Origin: Oceanospirillaceae bacterium
Lineage (GTDB): Bacteria; Pseudomonadota; Gammaproteobacteria; Pseudomonadales; Balneatricaceae
DNA: 64,000 nt
NCBI GenBank assembly: GCA_013215375.1
Contig: JABSRB010000024.1
Location: 1 to 64,000, forward strand
Direction: 5' to 3'
Under the pieces are notes generated by a model. It was not told the DNA's origin, did no database searches, and saw nothing but the letters and a program-made list of their open reading frames with translations. Positions 29,309 to 37,979 of this stretch are shown one piece after another. Each line of letters starts with the position of its first letter. Position 1 is the first letter of the stretch. A program made the translations under genes and the position numbers.

Positions 29309-29746
29309 ATGCGTTATTTACATACCATGGTAAGAGTTAAAGACCTCGAAAAATCTCTACACTTTTACTGCAACTTATTAGGACTCACTCAAGTAAATAG
29401 ACACGATAATGAAGCGGGCAAATTCAGCCTGATCTTTCTCGCCGCAGACGACAACCAAGATGCACAAGCGCAAAAAAGCCCCTTGTTAGAGCTTACTTTT
29501 AACTGGGATACCAGTGATTACGAAGACGGCCGAAATTTCGGACATTTAGCCTACGAAGTAGACGATATCTATGCACTTTGTCAAAAGCTACAAGATGGCG
29601 GAGTGATTATCAATCGCCCTCCCAGAGACGGACATATGGCTTTTGTTAGATCTCCTGACGGCATCTCCATTGAGCTTTTGCAAAAAGGTGAGAGTCTAGC
29701 CTCAGCAGAGCCTTGGGCCTCTATGGAAAATACAGGTACTTGGTAA
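29309..29746 (+). CDS. gloA: Lactoylglutathione lyase (glyoxalase I)
   Basis: 145 residues. It joins methylglyoxal and glutathione into S-lactoylglutathione in the cytoplasm. The metal ligands His5, Glu61, His79 and Glu122 can be read from the motifs RYLHTMVRV, LLELTFNW, FGHLAYEV and GISIELLQ. Two glyoxalase half-folds are present. A short insert (around 49-57) is the only deviation from E. coli GloA. Strong ribosome-binding site (AGGGG) before the ATG. Confidence 0.93.
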   Translation: MRYLHTMVRVKDLEKSLHFYCNLLGLTQVNRHDNEAGKFSLIFLAADDNQDAQAQKSPLLELTFNWDTSDYEDGRNFGHLAYEVDDIYALCQKLQDGGVIINRPPRDGHMAFVRSPDGISIELLQKGESLASAEPWASMENTGTW

Positions 29747-29770
29747 ACACTCCATTCAAAGGCGATATTT

Positions 29771-30511
29771 GTGTTTAAAACAGCTTTTAAACGTTTATTT
29801 AAAGACAGTCCTAACGCCTTTGATTTTCCATACAGCATAAAGCGCAGCCAGCGCAAAAGTTTATCCATTCAAATAAAGAAAGGTGCTGTACGAGTACTCG
29901 CTCCCCAGCAATTTCCCGAAGCGGAAATACTCCGTTTTTTAGCTGAAAAACAAGTTTGGATTATGCAGAAGCTACAGGTGCAAACAGCACTTAACAGCCA
30001 AATGGAAGCGGTGAAAAACAATGCCATGTTACTCTGTAACGGCGTGCTTAAAAATATTATTATTATACCCTCGCTGCACTTTTCATTAATAGAGTTACCC
30101 TCATCAATCGAGCTGGGCATTCCTAAAAGAGTGACTCCACAAAATCAAGCCAGCTATATTAAGAAACAATTATCAGATTGGTATAAACAGCGCGCCTGGG
30201 ACTATTTACCCCACAGATTAGCGCAGCTATCTACACAACTGTCACTTCACCCTTGTGATGTACAAATAAAACAGTACAAAGCACGTTGGGGTAGCTGTAA
30301 CAGTAAGGGCGTTATTAACCTCAATTCGTTATTAATGATGACACCCGATTTTGTCATTGATTATGTAATAGTTCACGAGTTGTGCCACTTAAAACATATG
30401 AATCATAGCGCACAATTTTGGGCGTTAGTCGCCAAACATTTCCCCGCCTATAAACAGGCAAAAAGCTGGCTAAAAACTCACCAACTCCAACTGCATTCAT
30501 TTCATCAATAA
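29771..30511 (+). CDS. YgjP-like (DUF45) zinc metallopeptidase
   Basis: 246 residues. The zinc motif HELCH is at 202-206, with a third ligand candidate His212 in MNHSAQFW. The core KARWGSCNSKGVINLNSLLM before it is the DUF45 signature shared by the YgjP and SprT-like groups. No signal peptide, so it is cytoplasmic. The start is a GTG at 29771, preceded by AAAGGCG; no ATG fits better. It lies 24 bp after gloA and 11 bp before elaA, so the four genes 29309-31656 form a likely operon. Biological role unknown. Confidence 0.86.
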   Translation: MFKTAFKRLFKDSPNAFDFPYSIKRSQRKSLSIQIKKGAVRVLAPQQFPEAEILRFLAEKQVWIMQKLQVQTALNSQMEAVKNNAMLLCNGVLKNIIIIPSLHFSLIELPSSIELGIPKRVTPQNQASYIKKQLSDWYKQRAWDYLPHRLAQLSTQLSLHPCDVQIKQYKARWGSCNSKGVINLNSLLMMTPDFVIDYVIVHELCHLKHMNHSAQFWALVAKHFPAYKQAKSWLKTHQLQLHSFHQ

Positions 30512-30522
30512 GGTTAAGCTAC

Positions 30523-30996
30523 ATGTTAATTTGGCAGTGCAAAAAATTTAACGAGCTATCGATCAATGAGCTCTACAGCATCATCAAAGCAAGACAAGAC
30601 GTTTTTATCATGGAGCAAGATTGCGTCTACGCCGACTTAGACGGAGCCGATCATGAGTGTCTGCATTTATTCGCGACGCTTGAGAGCGATGACTTAAACA
30701 CCCCCCATTTAAACATTGTCGCCTATTTAAGAATCGTCCCTCCTGGCGTCAAATACCCACAGGCATCTTTAGGTCGCATACTAACAACCTCACAAGCGCG
30801 AGGTACAGGTGCTGGAACCAGTCTGGTCACTAAAGCGCTAGAACAGATTGAGCGCGATCACCCTGCGCAAGATATCAAAATTTCGGCGCAAGTTTATCTA
30901 CAAAAATTTTACAAGAGCTTCGGTTTTAAAAATATTTCTGAAATCTATGATGAGGATGGTATCGATCACATCGATATGTTATTAACTAGGACCTAA
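30523..30996 (+). CDS. elaA: ElaA-like GNAT acetyltransferase
   Basis: 157 residues. The ElaA marks are IIKARQDVFIMEQDCVYADLDGADHE near the start, YLRIVPPG, and the acetyl-CoA loop LGRILTTSQARGTGAG, where RGTGAG fills the RxxGxG/A site. The substrate of ElaA is not known. The gene lies in the gloA-ygjP-elaA-lysE series. The family assignment is sure; the function is not. Confidence 0.9.
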   Translation: MLIWQCKKFNELSINELYSIIKARQDVFIMEQDCVYADLDGADHECLHLFATLESDDLNTPHLNIVAYLRIVPPGVKYPQASLGRILTTSQARGTGAGTSLVTKALEQIERDHPAQDIKISAQVYLQKFYKSFGFKNISEIYDEDGIDHIDMLLTRT

Positions 30997-31026
30997 ACAG
31001 ACCGATACTTCAGACAAGGAAAAGTG

Positions 31027-31656
31027 ATGAATACGGACATGTTACTGCTTTACACGGCTATTGCTTTCTTTTATGTGATCAGCCCAGGACCCGCTATTTT
31101 TTTAGCCATTGCCAATGGCTTAACAGGTCCAATGAAAAACGTGTTATTTTCCAGCTTGGGTAATATCAGTGGCTTATTTTTACTTTCAACGGTTTCTATC
31201 TTAGGTCTTGGCGCGCTATTACTCACCTCTGAAAACTTATTTTTAGCAGTAAAAATTTTTGGCGCACTGTATTTGTTATTTTTAGGCTTGAAGCAAATTA
31301 AACTTGCCAGTCAAGCCAAGTTACCTGTGGTTGAGCAATCACCGCAAAGCTTTAAAAGCTCTTTTAGCTATTATAAAGAAGGCTTTTTTTTAGCCTCGAC
31401 TAACCCTAAAGCAATCTTGTTTTTCACCGCTCTTTTCCCGCAGTTTTTAGAGGTAGGACACAGCATAGTCCTGCAGTTTTTTAGTATGACTGCTATATTC
31501 ATGCTGCTATCACTATTGTCTCTACTCAGTTACGCCTTTATCTTCAAACAAGCCAAAGGCGCATTAGCAAAAGGCCAGCGCATGACTTGGTTTCATCGTA
31601 TTACCGGTGGCCTCTTTATCGGTATGGGCGTCCTTTTACTACAATTGAGAAATTAG
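31027..31656 (+). CDS. LysE-family amino acid exporter (RhtB type)
   Basis: 209 residues, about six membrane helices. The signature ISPGPAIFLAIANGLTGPMKNVLFSSLGN follows the first helix. A second half contains the family-typical FFLASTNPKAILFFTALFPQFL. Members export lysine, homoserine, threonine or related solutes. The ATG at 31027 sits six bases after AAGGA; the GTG immediately before it is less well placed. The stop overlaps the end of the opposing rarD by four bases. Confidence 0.92.
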   Translation: MNTDMLLLYTAIAFFYVISPGPAIFLAIANGLTGPMKNVLFSSLGNISGLFLLSTVSILGLGALLLTSENLFLAVKIFGALYLLFLGLKQIKLASQAKLPVVEQSPQSFKSSFSYYKEGFFLASTNPKAILFFTALFPQFLEVGHSIVLQFFSMTAIFMLLSLLSLLSYAFIFKQAKGALAKGQRMTWFHRITGGLFIGMGVLLLQLRN

Positions 31657-32558
31657 CTGGACAGCTTAGCTGAGCGTTTTTTGTTACGCGCTCTGCGCCA
31701 GACATCAAAGACAAACAGTATCAATGCTGCCCATATAAAGGCAAAGGTGGTGAGCTTGGTCTGATCTAATGCCTCTCCAAAAAGCACGATAGCCATCACA
31801 AACATCATACTTGGCCCTATATATTGAAATAATCCAAGCATGTAATAGGGTATGCGAGTGGCGGCTGCACTAAATGCTAGCAGCGGTAAAGTTGTCACCA
31901 CACCGGCGCTAATCAGCACAAGATTCAAAGACAGCGAATTTACTTGAAAATTGGTGGTTTCACTGGTTGTAATACACCAGTAAATGATCGCAGGAGGTAC
32001 TAATATTGCCGTCTCAATAAACAGTGATGTAACAGCTGTTAACTGAACCTTCTTCTTGATAAGCCCGTAAATACCAAAACTAAAAGCCAAAGCTAATGAT
32101 ACCCAAGGAATTGAGCCATACACCACTAATTGCAGTGCGACGCCAAAGAAAGCCAACGCGACAGCCGCTAATTGCAATTTAGGTAAACGCTCATTTAAAA
32201 ACAACATACCCAATGCCACATTCAGCAGTGGATTGATAAAATATCCCAAGCTCGCTTCAAGCATTCTATCGTTATTGACCGCCCAGATAAAAATCAGCCA
32301 ATTCACGCCAATCAGCAGCGAGGTAGCACTCAAAATCAACATTAATTTTGGCTGTTTTATAATATCTTTAACTACTTTTAATTGCCCTGTCAGCAGTACC
32401 AGTAAAAACAGTAGTGAAAATGACCAAATAACTCGGTGCATAATTATTTCAATGGGGGATATTTGGTCAATATATTTAAAATAAAGAGGCGCCACACCCC
32501 ACAAGGTATAGGCACAAAGCGCATAAATAACACCTTGTTTAAATTCATTTTTTTCCAT
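31653..32558 (-). CDS. rarD: EamA-family transporter RarD
   Basis: 301 residues with about ten membrane helices in two EamA halves. The opening MEKNEFKQGVIYALCAYTLWGVAPLYFKYI matches the RarD subgroup, and IEIIMHRVIWSF follows as expected. RarD proteins are drug/metabolite superfamily permeases; the substrate is not known. I chose the ATG at 32556-32558 because it aligns with RarD proteins. A TTG twelve codons upstream is possible but unlikely. Confidence 0.9.
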   Translation of the reverse strand: MEKNEFKQGVIYALCAYTLWGVAPLYFKYIDQISPIEIIMHRVIWSFSLLFLLVLLTGQLKVVKDIIKQPKLMLILSATSLLIGVNWLIFIWAVNNDRMLEASLGYFINPLLNVALGMLFLNERLPKLQLAAVALAFFGVALQLVVYGSIPWVSLALAFSFGIYGLIKKKVQLTAVTSLFIETAILVPPAIIYWCITTSETTNFQVNSLSLNLVLISAGVVTTLPLLAFSAAATRIPYYMLGLFQYIGPSMMFVMAIVLFGEALDQTKLTTFAFIWAALILFVFDVWRRARNKKRSAKLSS

Positions 32559-32965
32559 GATAGACACTTTTAAATAAGTAGAGAGGAGCAACACTGGGCA
32601 TAGCTTTTACCGATTGTAAAAACTGGCATTACGTTTATAACAGATATCTTCAGATAGCCTTAGCTAATTCTAAAGAGAATTAATTATTAGGTATAATTAT
32701 CAGGTGCAGCAAGCTAGTTTTGAACAGAAAAACAACAGCTAACAGTCCTGTTGATAAATATCGAAAAAGATTGTCTGATTGCTCTTTTTAAAACGAGTTA
32801 TTGTTACAGACATTTATAATAAATTATATGACGAGACGCCGCTATTTACCTTGTCCTCTCTTGGAAAATACGATAAATTTATGCGTTTGGAAGCGACTAA
32901 CTGTTGAACTACAATTTTACTTATTTTCAACAGATATTACGCACTTGTACTAGGATTTAACCAGT
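32559..32965. other. Divergent promoter region between rarD and the KfrA-like gene
   Basis: About 400 bp, AT-rich (for example TATAATAAATTATA around 32815). It should contain two divergent promoters. KfrA proteins repress their own genes, so an operator could be here, but no clear long dyad was seen by eye. Confidence 0.4.
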
Positions 32966-34099
32966 TTGAATCAGCCGCAAACTTTCAGCGATCACAAAAT
33001 AAGACAGACCATAGAAGCACTTAAAAGCGATGGTCAAAATATCACACCATGGGCCGTACAATCTAGGCTCGGCGGTGGTGACTTTTTACGCATACAGCAA
33101 ATGATCGATCAGTTTTTCCCCCATTTAAAAACGACTGCGACAGAACCAGCACCCATGCAGTTTTCTGCTCAACCTAAGAGTGTTGATTTCATTGCTGAGT
33201 CCCATCAATCAACAGACATTATAGACAAGCAAATGCCCTCTGGCATCGAAGCTTCCATGTATCAGATGCAGACCACTTTGGGCCAAATGGCCAATCAATT
33301 GTGGAATGATGCGGCAAGCAATGCCGAGAACCAAGTCAGAGGCAAGCTATTTAGCGCACAGCAAGCGCACGCAGAGGCAAAACAAGCTCATGTTGAAGCA
33401 GAAGTTGCAAAAGAGCAAATGCAACAAACTATTGGCAAGTTAACAGCAGAACTTGATGTACTCGATGTAGAATACAAACAAACACAAGCGGCCCTTGAAA
33501 GTGAGAGTAGCCAGCTTAAAGACACCTTAACTCAACGTGATTCTCTGCTTAAAAATGTTGAGGCGCTAGAGAGCGAGAACCAAACACTAGAGCAAACCGC
33601 TTTTAATGCTAATATTAAAGCGGCCAAGGCAGAGGGATTAGCAGAAATAGTGAAAGAGCAACTGGCTCTCGCCAAGCAGTCTGAAAAACAGATTCAAAAA
33701 TCTCTGGATCGCTCTGAGAAGAAAGTGAGTGATTTAAATAGAGAGATGCACAATACCAGCCAATCTTTACGCGATGAAATGCGTGATAGGCAAGTCCCTT
33801 TGTATCCACAAAAAAGAGTGCGCACTACCGACGATTCACTGCAGGCACAATACCCGCCTCAAGAAATACCACCCGCTAAAGATGCACAACCCGCCCCGCA
33901 AATGCCACAACCTATAACACCACCACCCGCTGCCAGCCCATTACAACCAAACCCGAGCACTCAAGGTAAGGCATTGCAAGATTTAGGTCACGCACTAGTG
34001 ATGACTCGCGCCAAAAAAGTATCCCAAGCGAAAACCCGCACCTTAAGTGATAAATTATTCGAGCGTAAAAAAAGTCAGTTTAGAGCCAAGAAGAAGTAG
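32966..34099 (+). CDS. KfrA-like DNA-binding coiled-coil protein
   Basis: 377 residues. Residues 8-55 form the KfrA_N helix-turn-helix (IRQTIEALKSDGQNITPWAVQSRLGGGDFLRIQQMIDQFF). Residues about 100-275 are a long alpha-helical coiled coil rich in Gln, Glu, Ala and Lys, a Pro/Gln-rich stretch covers about 285-335, and the tail is basic (KKSQFRAKKK). KfrA on plasmids is an autorepressor with a role in stable inheritance. Chromosomal relatives are poorly understood. The start is a TTG at 32966, which gives the expected N-terminus. No plasmid or partition genes lie nearby, so this is a chromosomal homologue rather than a plasmid remnant. Confidence 0.82.
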   Translation: MNQPQTFSDHKIRQTIEALKSDGQNITPWAVQSRLGGGDFLRIQQMIDQFFPHLKTTATEPAPMQFSAQPKSVDFIAESHQSTDIIDKQMPSGIEASMYQMQTTLGQMANQLWNDAASNAENQVRGKLFSAQQAHAEAKQAHVEAEVAKEQMQQTIGKLTAELDVLDVEYKQTQAALESESSQLKDTLTQRDSLLKNVEALESENQTLEQTAFNANIKAAKAEGLAEIVKEQLALAKQSEKQIQKSLDRSEKKVSDLNREMHNTSQSLRDEMRDRQVPLYPQKRVRTTDDSLQAQYPPQEIPPAKDAQPAPQMPQPITPPPAASPLQPNPSTQGKALQDLGHALVMTRAKKVSQAKTRTLSDKLFERKKSQFRAKKK

Positions 34100-34108
34100 G
34101 CTTTTATA

Positions 34109-34137
34109 ATACCTACCCCTATCACGAGGTAGGTATT
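34109..34137. terminator. Hairpin between convergent genes
   Basis: AATACCTACC pairs perfectly with GGTAGGTATT around a nine-base loop. It lies 10 bp after the KfrA-like gene and 8 bp from the end of the opposing gene. T-runs on either side are short. Confidence 0.55.
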
Positions 34138-34144
34138 ACCGGCG

Positions 34145-35368
34145 CTAACACTTAACCTTTACATTATTATTAATATCCCTAGAGCGGCGAATCAACTCAT
34201 CCCCCACTATCTGTACCTTAGATTTTGCCATTCGATCATAGAGCAGTACATTGACACTCGCCGCTAGATTCATACAACCTTGAGTGGGTACATATACCAC
34301 AGCATCTGCAATATCAACGAGGGACTGATCGACGCTACTGTCTTCGGGACCAAATATATAAATAGCATGTTCAGGATGTTCAAACTCCGGCAGAGGTATC
34401 GCTCCCTCTATCAGATCAACACAAATAAGCTGACGTTTGGCTGTTTTAAACTGGCTAAAATCTTCAACATGTTGCAGTGGAATTTTGTCCGTCATTTGTT
34501 TTGTATCCGTATTAAAACGCGCTGCTCGATCGTATCTAAGCCCGCTATAATAAACAGCATCAGCACTGTAACACCCTGCTGCTCGCATCACAGCGCCTAC
34601 ATTGCTGGGGCTCTTAGGGTCTATTAACCCTACAATTACTTTTTTATCTGCTAATTCTTTACTCATTTTTAACCATTGTCTAATCTGTAATGCCAATTGT
34701 TCGGGCTGCTCTAGGGGAAGAAAGTGCCCGCAGTGCAGAATTTGTTTGAGGATAATACTGTTAGAACTTTTTTGCATCCGCTGCATTTTTTTACGATCAA
34801 CTAACTGATCACTAACGCCATAACACAACCAGGTAGGGATATTCTGCTGGGCGAGTAAATCACATAAATCTTCGCGCTTAGAGAGTTCATCTAAATGGTG
34901 TTTTAGATCACTGAGTTTGAAATTTTTCTCCATTGCCTTAATCATCTCGATCAAAGCGTTATCACCATGGAATGATATATCCAAGAAACTTAAAATCCGC
35001 GCACTACTCAAGCCATTATAACCTTCGCTACCGATACTTTTTAAGATTCGTTGACGTTGCTGATACTCTTCTTCTGGCAGTGCTATAGGCGTATTTGCAA
35101 TCAGCATTAGACGCTCTAGTTGGGAGGTAAAATGCAAACTAACTGCCGCTGCTAGATACCCACCCAAAGAAAACCCCACCAAGCTAAAAGAGCAACCTTC
35201 ACTGTGATTATGAATTTGCTTAAGCAAATTAGCGACGACATCTTGTAAACTACCACTATTAATCAACGATAAATGAATCAATTGATTATCGGTGGCGAGG
35301 TGTGGCCAAAGCTTCGACCAAACTCGCTCATCGCACATCGTGCCTGGGATAAAATAAACTAGGGCCAT
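34145..35368 (-). CDS. Fusion of an alpha/beta hydrolase and a SPOUT (TrmH-type) RNA methyltransferase
   Basis: 407 residues in one uninterrupted frame. Residues 1-232 are an alpha/beta hydrolase: oxyanion region FIPGTMCDERVW, nucleophile elbow VGFSLGGYLAA (Ser), and a late CGHFLPLEQP (His). From about residue 235 (MSKELADKKVIVGLIDPKSP) the chain becomes a SPOUT methyltransferase: motif 1 NVGAVMRAAGCY, motif 2 AIYIFGPEDSSV, and motif 3 MNLAASVNVLLYDRMA. SPOUT enzymes methylate tRNA or rRNA with SAM and have a knot fold. The ATG at 35366-35368 has GGAG six bases upstream. The internal ATG at 34664-34666 lacks a clear ribosome-binding site, which argues for a real fusion rather than two genes. 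Confidence 0.82.
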   Translation of the reverse strand: MALVYFIPGTMCDERVWSKLWPHLATDNQLIHLSLINSGSLQDVVANLLKQIHNHSEGCSFSLVGFSLGGYLAAAVSLHFTSQLERLMLIANTPIALPEEEYQQRQRILKSIGSEGYNGLSSARILSFLDISFHGDNALIEMIKAMEKNFKLSDLKHHLDELSKREDLCDLLAQQNIPTWLCYGVSDQLVDRKKMQRMQKSSNSIILKQILHCGHFLPLEQPEQLALQIRQWLKMSKELADKKVIVGLIDPKSPSNVGAVMRAAGCYSADAVYYSGLRYDRAARFNTDTKQMTDKIPLQHVEDFSQFKTAKRQLICVDLIEGAIPLPEFEHPEHAIYIFGPEDSSVDQSLVDIADAVVYVPTQGCMNLAASVNVLLYDRMAKSKVQIVGDELIRRSRDINNNVKVKC

Positions 35369-35446
35369 ACCAATCTCCGCCTTTTTCCGCATAAGTGTAT
35401 GCTTTTTAGTCGACATACAAATACTCATCAACAATAGATTCATATT

Positions 35447-36493
35447 ATGCTAATGTTACTAAAAAGTATCAAACATTTAGTAAGGTTAATCATCATTGGT
35501 ATGTCAATGTTTTTAAAGAACACACTGGTAAATTCTTCCGCTTTTTTAAAACAAAAAAGCATCCTCTTATTGCTTTTATTTACACTATCTCCCCTCACTG
35601 CAGCCACACCTACCGCGGTATCTATCCCATTACTTGATTGGAGCAGTCAACGTGTTATCTCTAAAGCTATTGGTAATTTTTTAACCACAGAGAACTATCA
35701 AGTCCAATACAAAACCATGTCCGAGAACGACTTATGGGGCTCTATGGCCAGAGGTTTGGTACATTTTCACATCGAGGTATGGCAGGCATCCGCGGGTCGC
35801 GAGTTTCAATTGATGGTAAACAAAAAACGCTTCATTGATTTGGGAAAACACTCTGCACGAACCATGGAAGAGTGGTGGTATCCACTGTATGTCGAAAAAC
35901 TCTGCCCGGGATTGCCCGACTGGAAAGCACTGCTTAACTGCTCCCAATTATTTTCTGATAGGAACTCTACTAAAGGTGTATACCACTTAGGTCCCTGGGA
36001 ATATAACGATGCCGATTTAATTCGCAGTTTAGGCCTTAACTTCAAAATCAAAAAACACCAGAATAATGATTTAATATGGCAAGAGCTTGAAAAGTCGATC
36101 GCCAATCAGCGCCCAATGATACTACTAAACTGGACCCCTAACTGGACCGATCAACGTATCCCCGGGCGATTTGTGAAGTTCCCCGAGTATCATCCACTGT
36201 GTGAGACAAATCCCAGCTGGGGGATCAATCCTGACCTAAAGTATGATTGTGGTAATGTGCAAAATGCCTGGATTAAAAAAGCGGCCTGGAAAGGATTACA
36301 AGAGCAATTCCCCTGCGTATATGGCCTGATAAAAAATATGGATTTAACCAACGAGATGATCGCTGAAGCCTCTGCACTAATTGACTACGATAAAGTAGAA
36401 GAGGAGACCGCAGCCCTTCTTTGGTTAGATAAAAACCTCGCTAAAGTACAGTCTTGGGGCGACGATGGCTGCTTTAGCAATGGCTCATCCTAA
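35447..36493 (+). CDS. Glycine-betaine/proline-type ABC transporter substrate-binding protein (OpuAC family), orphan
   Basis: Up to 348 residues. Hydrophobic stretches near residues 40-52 form a signal peptide (KSILLLLLFTLSPLTAA). The mature part follows OpuAC: VSIPLLDWSSQRVISKAIGNFL, then HFHIEVWQAS, GVYHLGPWEYNDADLIRSLGL, and LLNWTPNWTDQRIPGRFVKFPEYHPLC. Trp-rich patches are typical of quaternary-amine binding. No ABC permease or ATPase is adjacent. The start is uncertain; ATG or GTG codons between 35447 and 35510 are possible, because the N-terminus before the signal peptide is unusually long. Confidence 0.8.
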   Translation: MLMLLKSIKHLVRLIIIGMSMFLKNTLVNSSAFLKQKSILLLLLFTLSPLTAATPTAVSIPLLDWSSQRVISKAIGNFLTTENYQVQYKTMSENDLWGSMARGLVHFHIEVWQASAGREFQLMVNKKRFIDLGKHSARTMEEWWYPLYVEKLCPGLPDWKALLNCSQLFSDRNSTKGVYHLGPWEYNDADLIRSLGLNFKIKKHQNNDLIWQELEKSIANQRPMILLNWTPNWTDQRIPGRFVKFPEYHPLCETNPSWGINPDLKYDCGNVQNAWIKKAAWKGLQEQFPCVYGLIKNMDLTNEMIAEASALIDYDKVEEETAALLWLDKNLAKVQSWGDDGCFSNGSS

Positions 36494-36497
36494 TGCG

Positions 36498-37436
36498 TTA
36501 GGCGACAGGTCCCTGTGCAGATAAGTCAATATTGCCCTGCACTTCTGCGACCAACCACTGGCGAAACGCTTTAATATGAGGCTCATTAGCACGACTTTTT
36601 AAACTCAGTGCATAAAACGAGAAATCCACCTTTATTTTATGCGTAAAAGGCATCACCAAACGTCCTGCATCTAGGTCACTTTGTGCTAACGCCATGCGCC
36701 CCAGTACCACACCCGCTCCTGAAATAGCGGCATTTAGCCCATGGTCCGCAACGTTAAAGTGCAAACTTTTTTTCAGCGGATTGTAGCTCAGCGCTACGCT
36801 TTTATACCAATCTTGCCAACTGGCTATGGTGAACTTAGCGGTGGTGTGTGTATCATCGTGAATCAAGGTTTCATTATTCAAACTCTCTAAATTGAAATTT
36901 TTCCTGCGTTGCAAAAACTCTGGGCTACACATCGGCACTACATAATCATCAAATAATTTTATCTCACAGTAATCAGGATAATTACCCCGACCAAAGCGGA
37001 TTGCCACATCTACATCATCTACTTGTAAATTCGTTAACGCTAAAGTCGATGATATTCGCGCATCTATCTGGGGATGCAACGCCAGGAATCGATACAACCG
37101 AGGCGCTAACCATTTAGCAGTAAAAGCAGGAGCTGCTGAGACAACCAGCACATTAGACGCGCTCCTGCGCTCCAGCAAACGCATACTCAAAGTCAACTGG
37201 CTAAATGCTTGTTCGACACCGGGATAAATCAACAAACCTTGTTCAGTGAGTTCTATCGCTCTGTTTAATCGATTAAATAATTTAACACCAAGAAAAGTTT
37301 CCAGTTGTTTAATTTGATAACTTAATGCGGCAGGCGTCACAAACAGTTCATCAGCAGCCTTGGTAAAGCTCATATGACGGACCACAGCTTCAAAAGCGCG
37401 TAAAGAATTTAACGGCGGCAACTTAGTTACTTTCAT
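36498..37436 (-). CDS. LysR-family regulator (GcvA type)
   Basis: 312 residues. The helix-turn-helix is at about 8-66 (LNSLRAFEAVVRHMSFTKAADELFVTPAALSYQIKQLETFLGVKLFNRL), and the effector domain covers about 95-300. KLPPLNSLRAFEA is typical of GcvA-type regulators. Convergent with the orphan binding protein, 4 bp apart, and divergent from the small gene at 37556. Target unknown. Confidence 0.92.
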   Translation of the reverse strand: MKVTKLPPLNSLRAFEAVVRHMSFTKAADELFVTPAALSYQIKQLETFLGVKLFNRLNRAIELTEQGLLIYPGVEQAFSQLTLSMRLLERRSASNVLVVSAAPAFTAKWLAPRLYRFLALHPQIDARISSTLALTNLQVDDVDVAIRFGRGNYPDYCEIKLFDDYVVPMCSPEFLQRRKNFNLESLNNETLIHDDTHTTAKFTIASWQDWYKSVALSYNPLKKSLHFNVADHGLNAAISGAGVVLGRMALAQSDLDAGRLVMPFTHKIKVDFSFYALSLKSRANEPHIKAFRQWLVAEVQGNIDLSAQGPVA

Positions 37437-37555
37437 TGAACACTTCCTCTGAGTTAAAATTTTTTAATCCGAATAGCTAGAATAACTCGTTTGTCAGTTC
37501 AACGACAAGTCTCTATATTTTGTATTAGATCTTATTTAATGCGGAGGATTATGCC

Positions 37556-37735
37556 ATGACAACCAACAACAACTTTGAAGAGGCTGATAATTATCAGATT
37601 GATTACGGGCAGGTAAAGTGTTTGGAGAAAAGAGCTAGAGTGGAGCGCTCTAAGAGCTTTTTAAGTTTTCTAAAAAAATTATATTCACAGCCCTCTATTA
37701 ACCCCAATAAAGAGGTTAATAGGCTGCACAGATAA
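37556..37735 (+). CDS. Small hypothetical protein, 59 residues
   Basis: It starts MTTNNNFEEADNYQIDYGQV and ends in a basic tail (NPNKEVNRLHR). It has a very good ribosome-binding site GGAGG eight bases before the ATG. The alternative ATG at 37551 hits a stop after two codons. The middle is Lys/Arg-rich (KCLEKRARVERSKSFLSFLKKLYS). No membrane segment or signal peptide, and no family recognised. It lies divergent from the LysR gene, so it could be that regulator's target. The start signal makes it more than a chance frame. Confidence 0.6.
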   Translation: MTTNNNFEEADNYQIDYGQVKCLEKRARVERSKSFLSFLKKLYSQPSINPNKEVNRLHR

Positions 37736-37737
37736 GC

Positions 37738-37890
37738 TTATGATTCTACTGAAGAAGCTGAGACTTGCTCTGATTCTACACGATCTGCTTTGGCAACGTA
37801 AGGGGCCTTACCCGCACTGGTGTTTAATTTTGCCTTAGCTTTTTTTAATCTTTTATTGAAAATTTGATTCAGTTTTTTCTTGCGGTTCAT
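37738..37890 (-). CDS. DUF2986 small basic protein, 50 residues
   Basis: It starts MNRKKKLNQIFNKRLKKAKA and contains APYVAKADR in the middle, the pattern I recall for DUF2986, a small gammaproteobacterial family of unknown function. The N-terminal half is strongly basic and the tail is acidic and Ser-rich. It is too short for standard gene length cut-offs. It is convergent with the small gene at 37556-37735, with 2 bp between the stop codons. Confidence 0.75.
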   Translation of the reverse strand: MNRKKKLNQIFNKRLKKAKAKLNTSAGKAPYVAKADRVESEQVSASSVES

Positions 37891-37979
37891 GGTCTGTACT
37901 CAATATATTTAGCAGCTGCTAATTATATTACCTCAAGACAGTATTCGCCAGAAAAAGACTTAGCCTAGATCTAATAAAT

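Noticed and set aside
32966-34099. An integrated plasmid around the KfrA-like gene
   Set aside because: No partition, replication or transfer genes and no attachment repeats around it.
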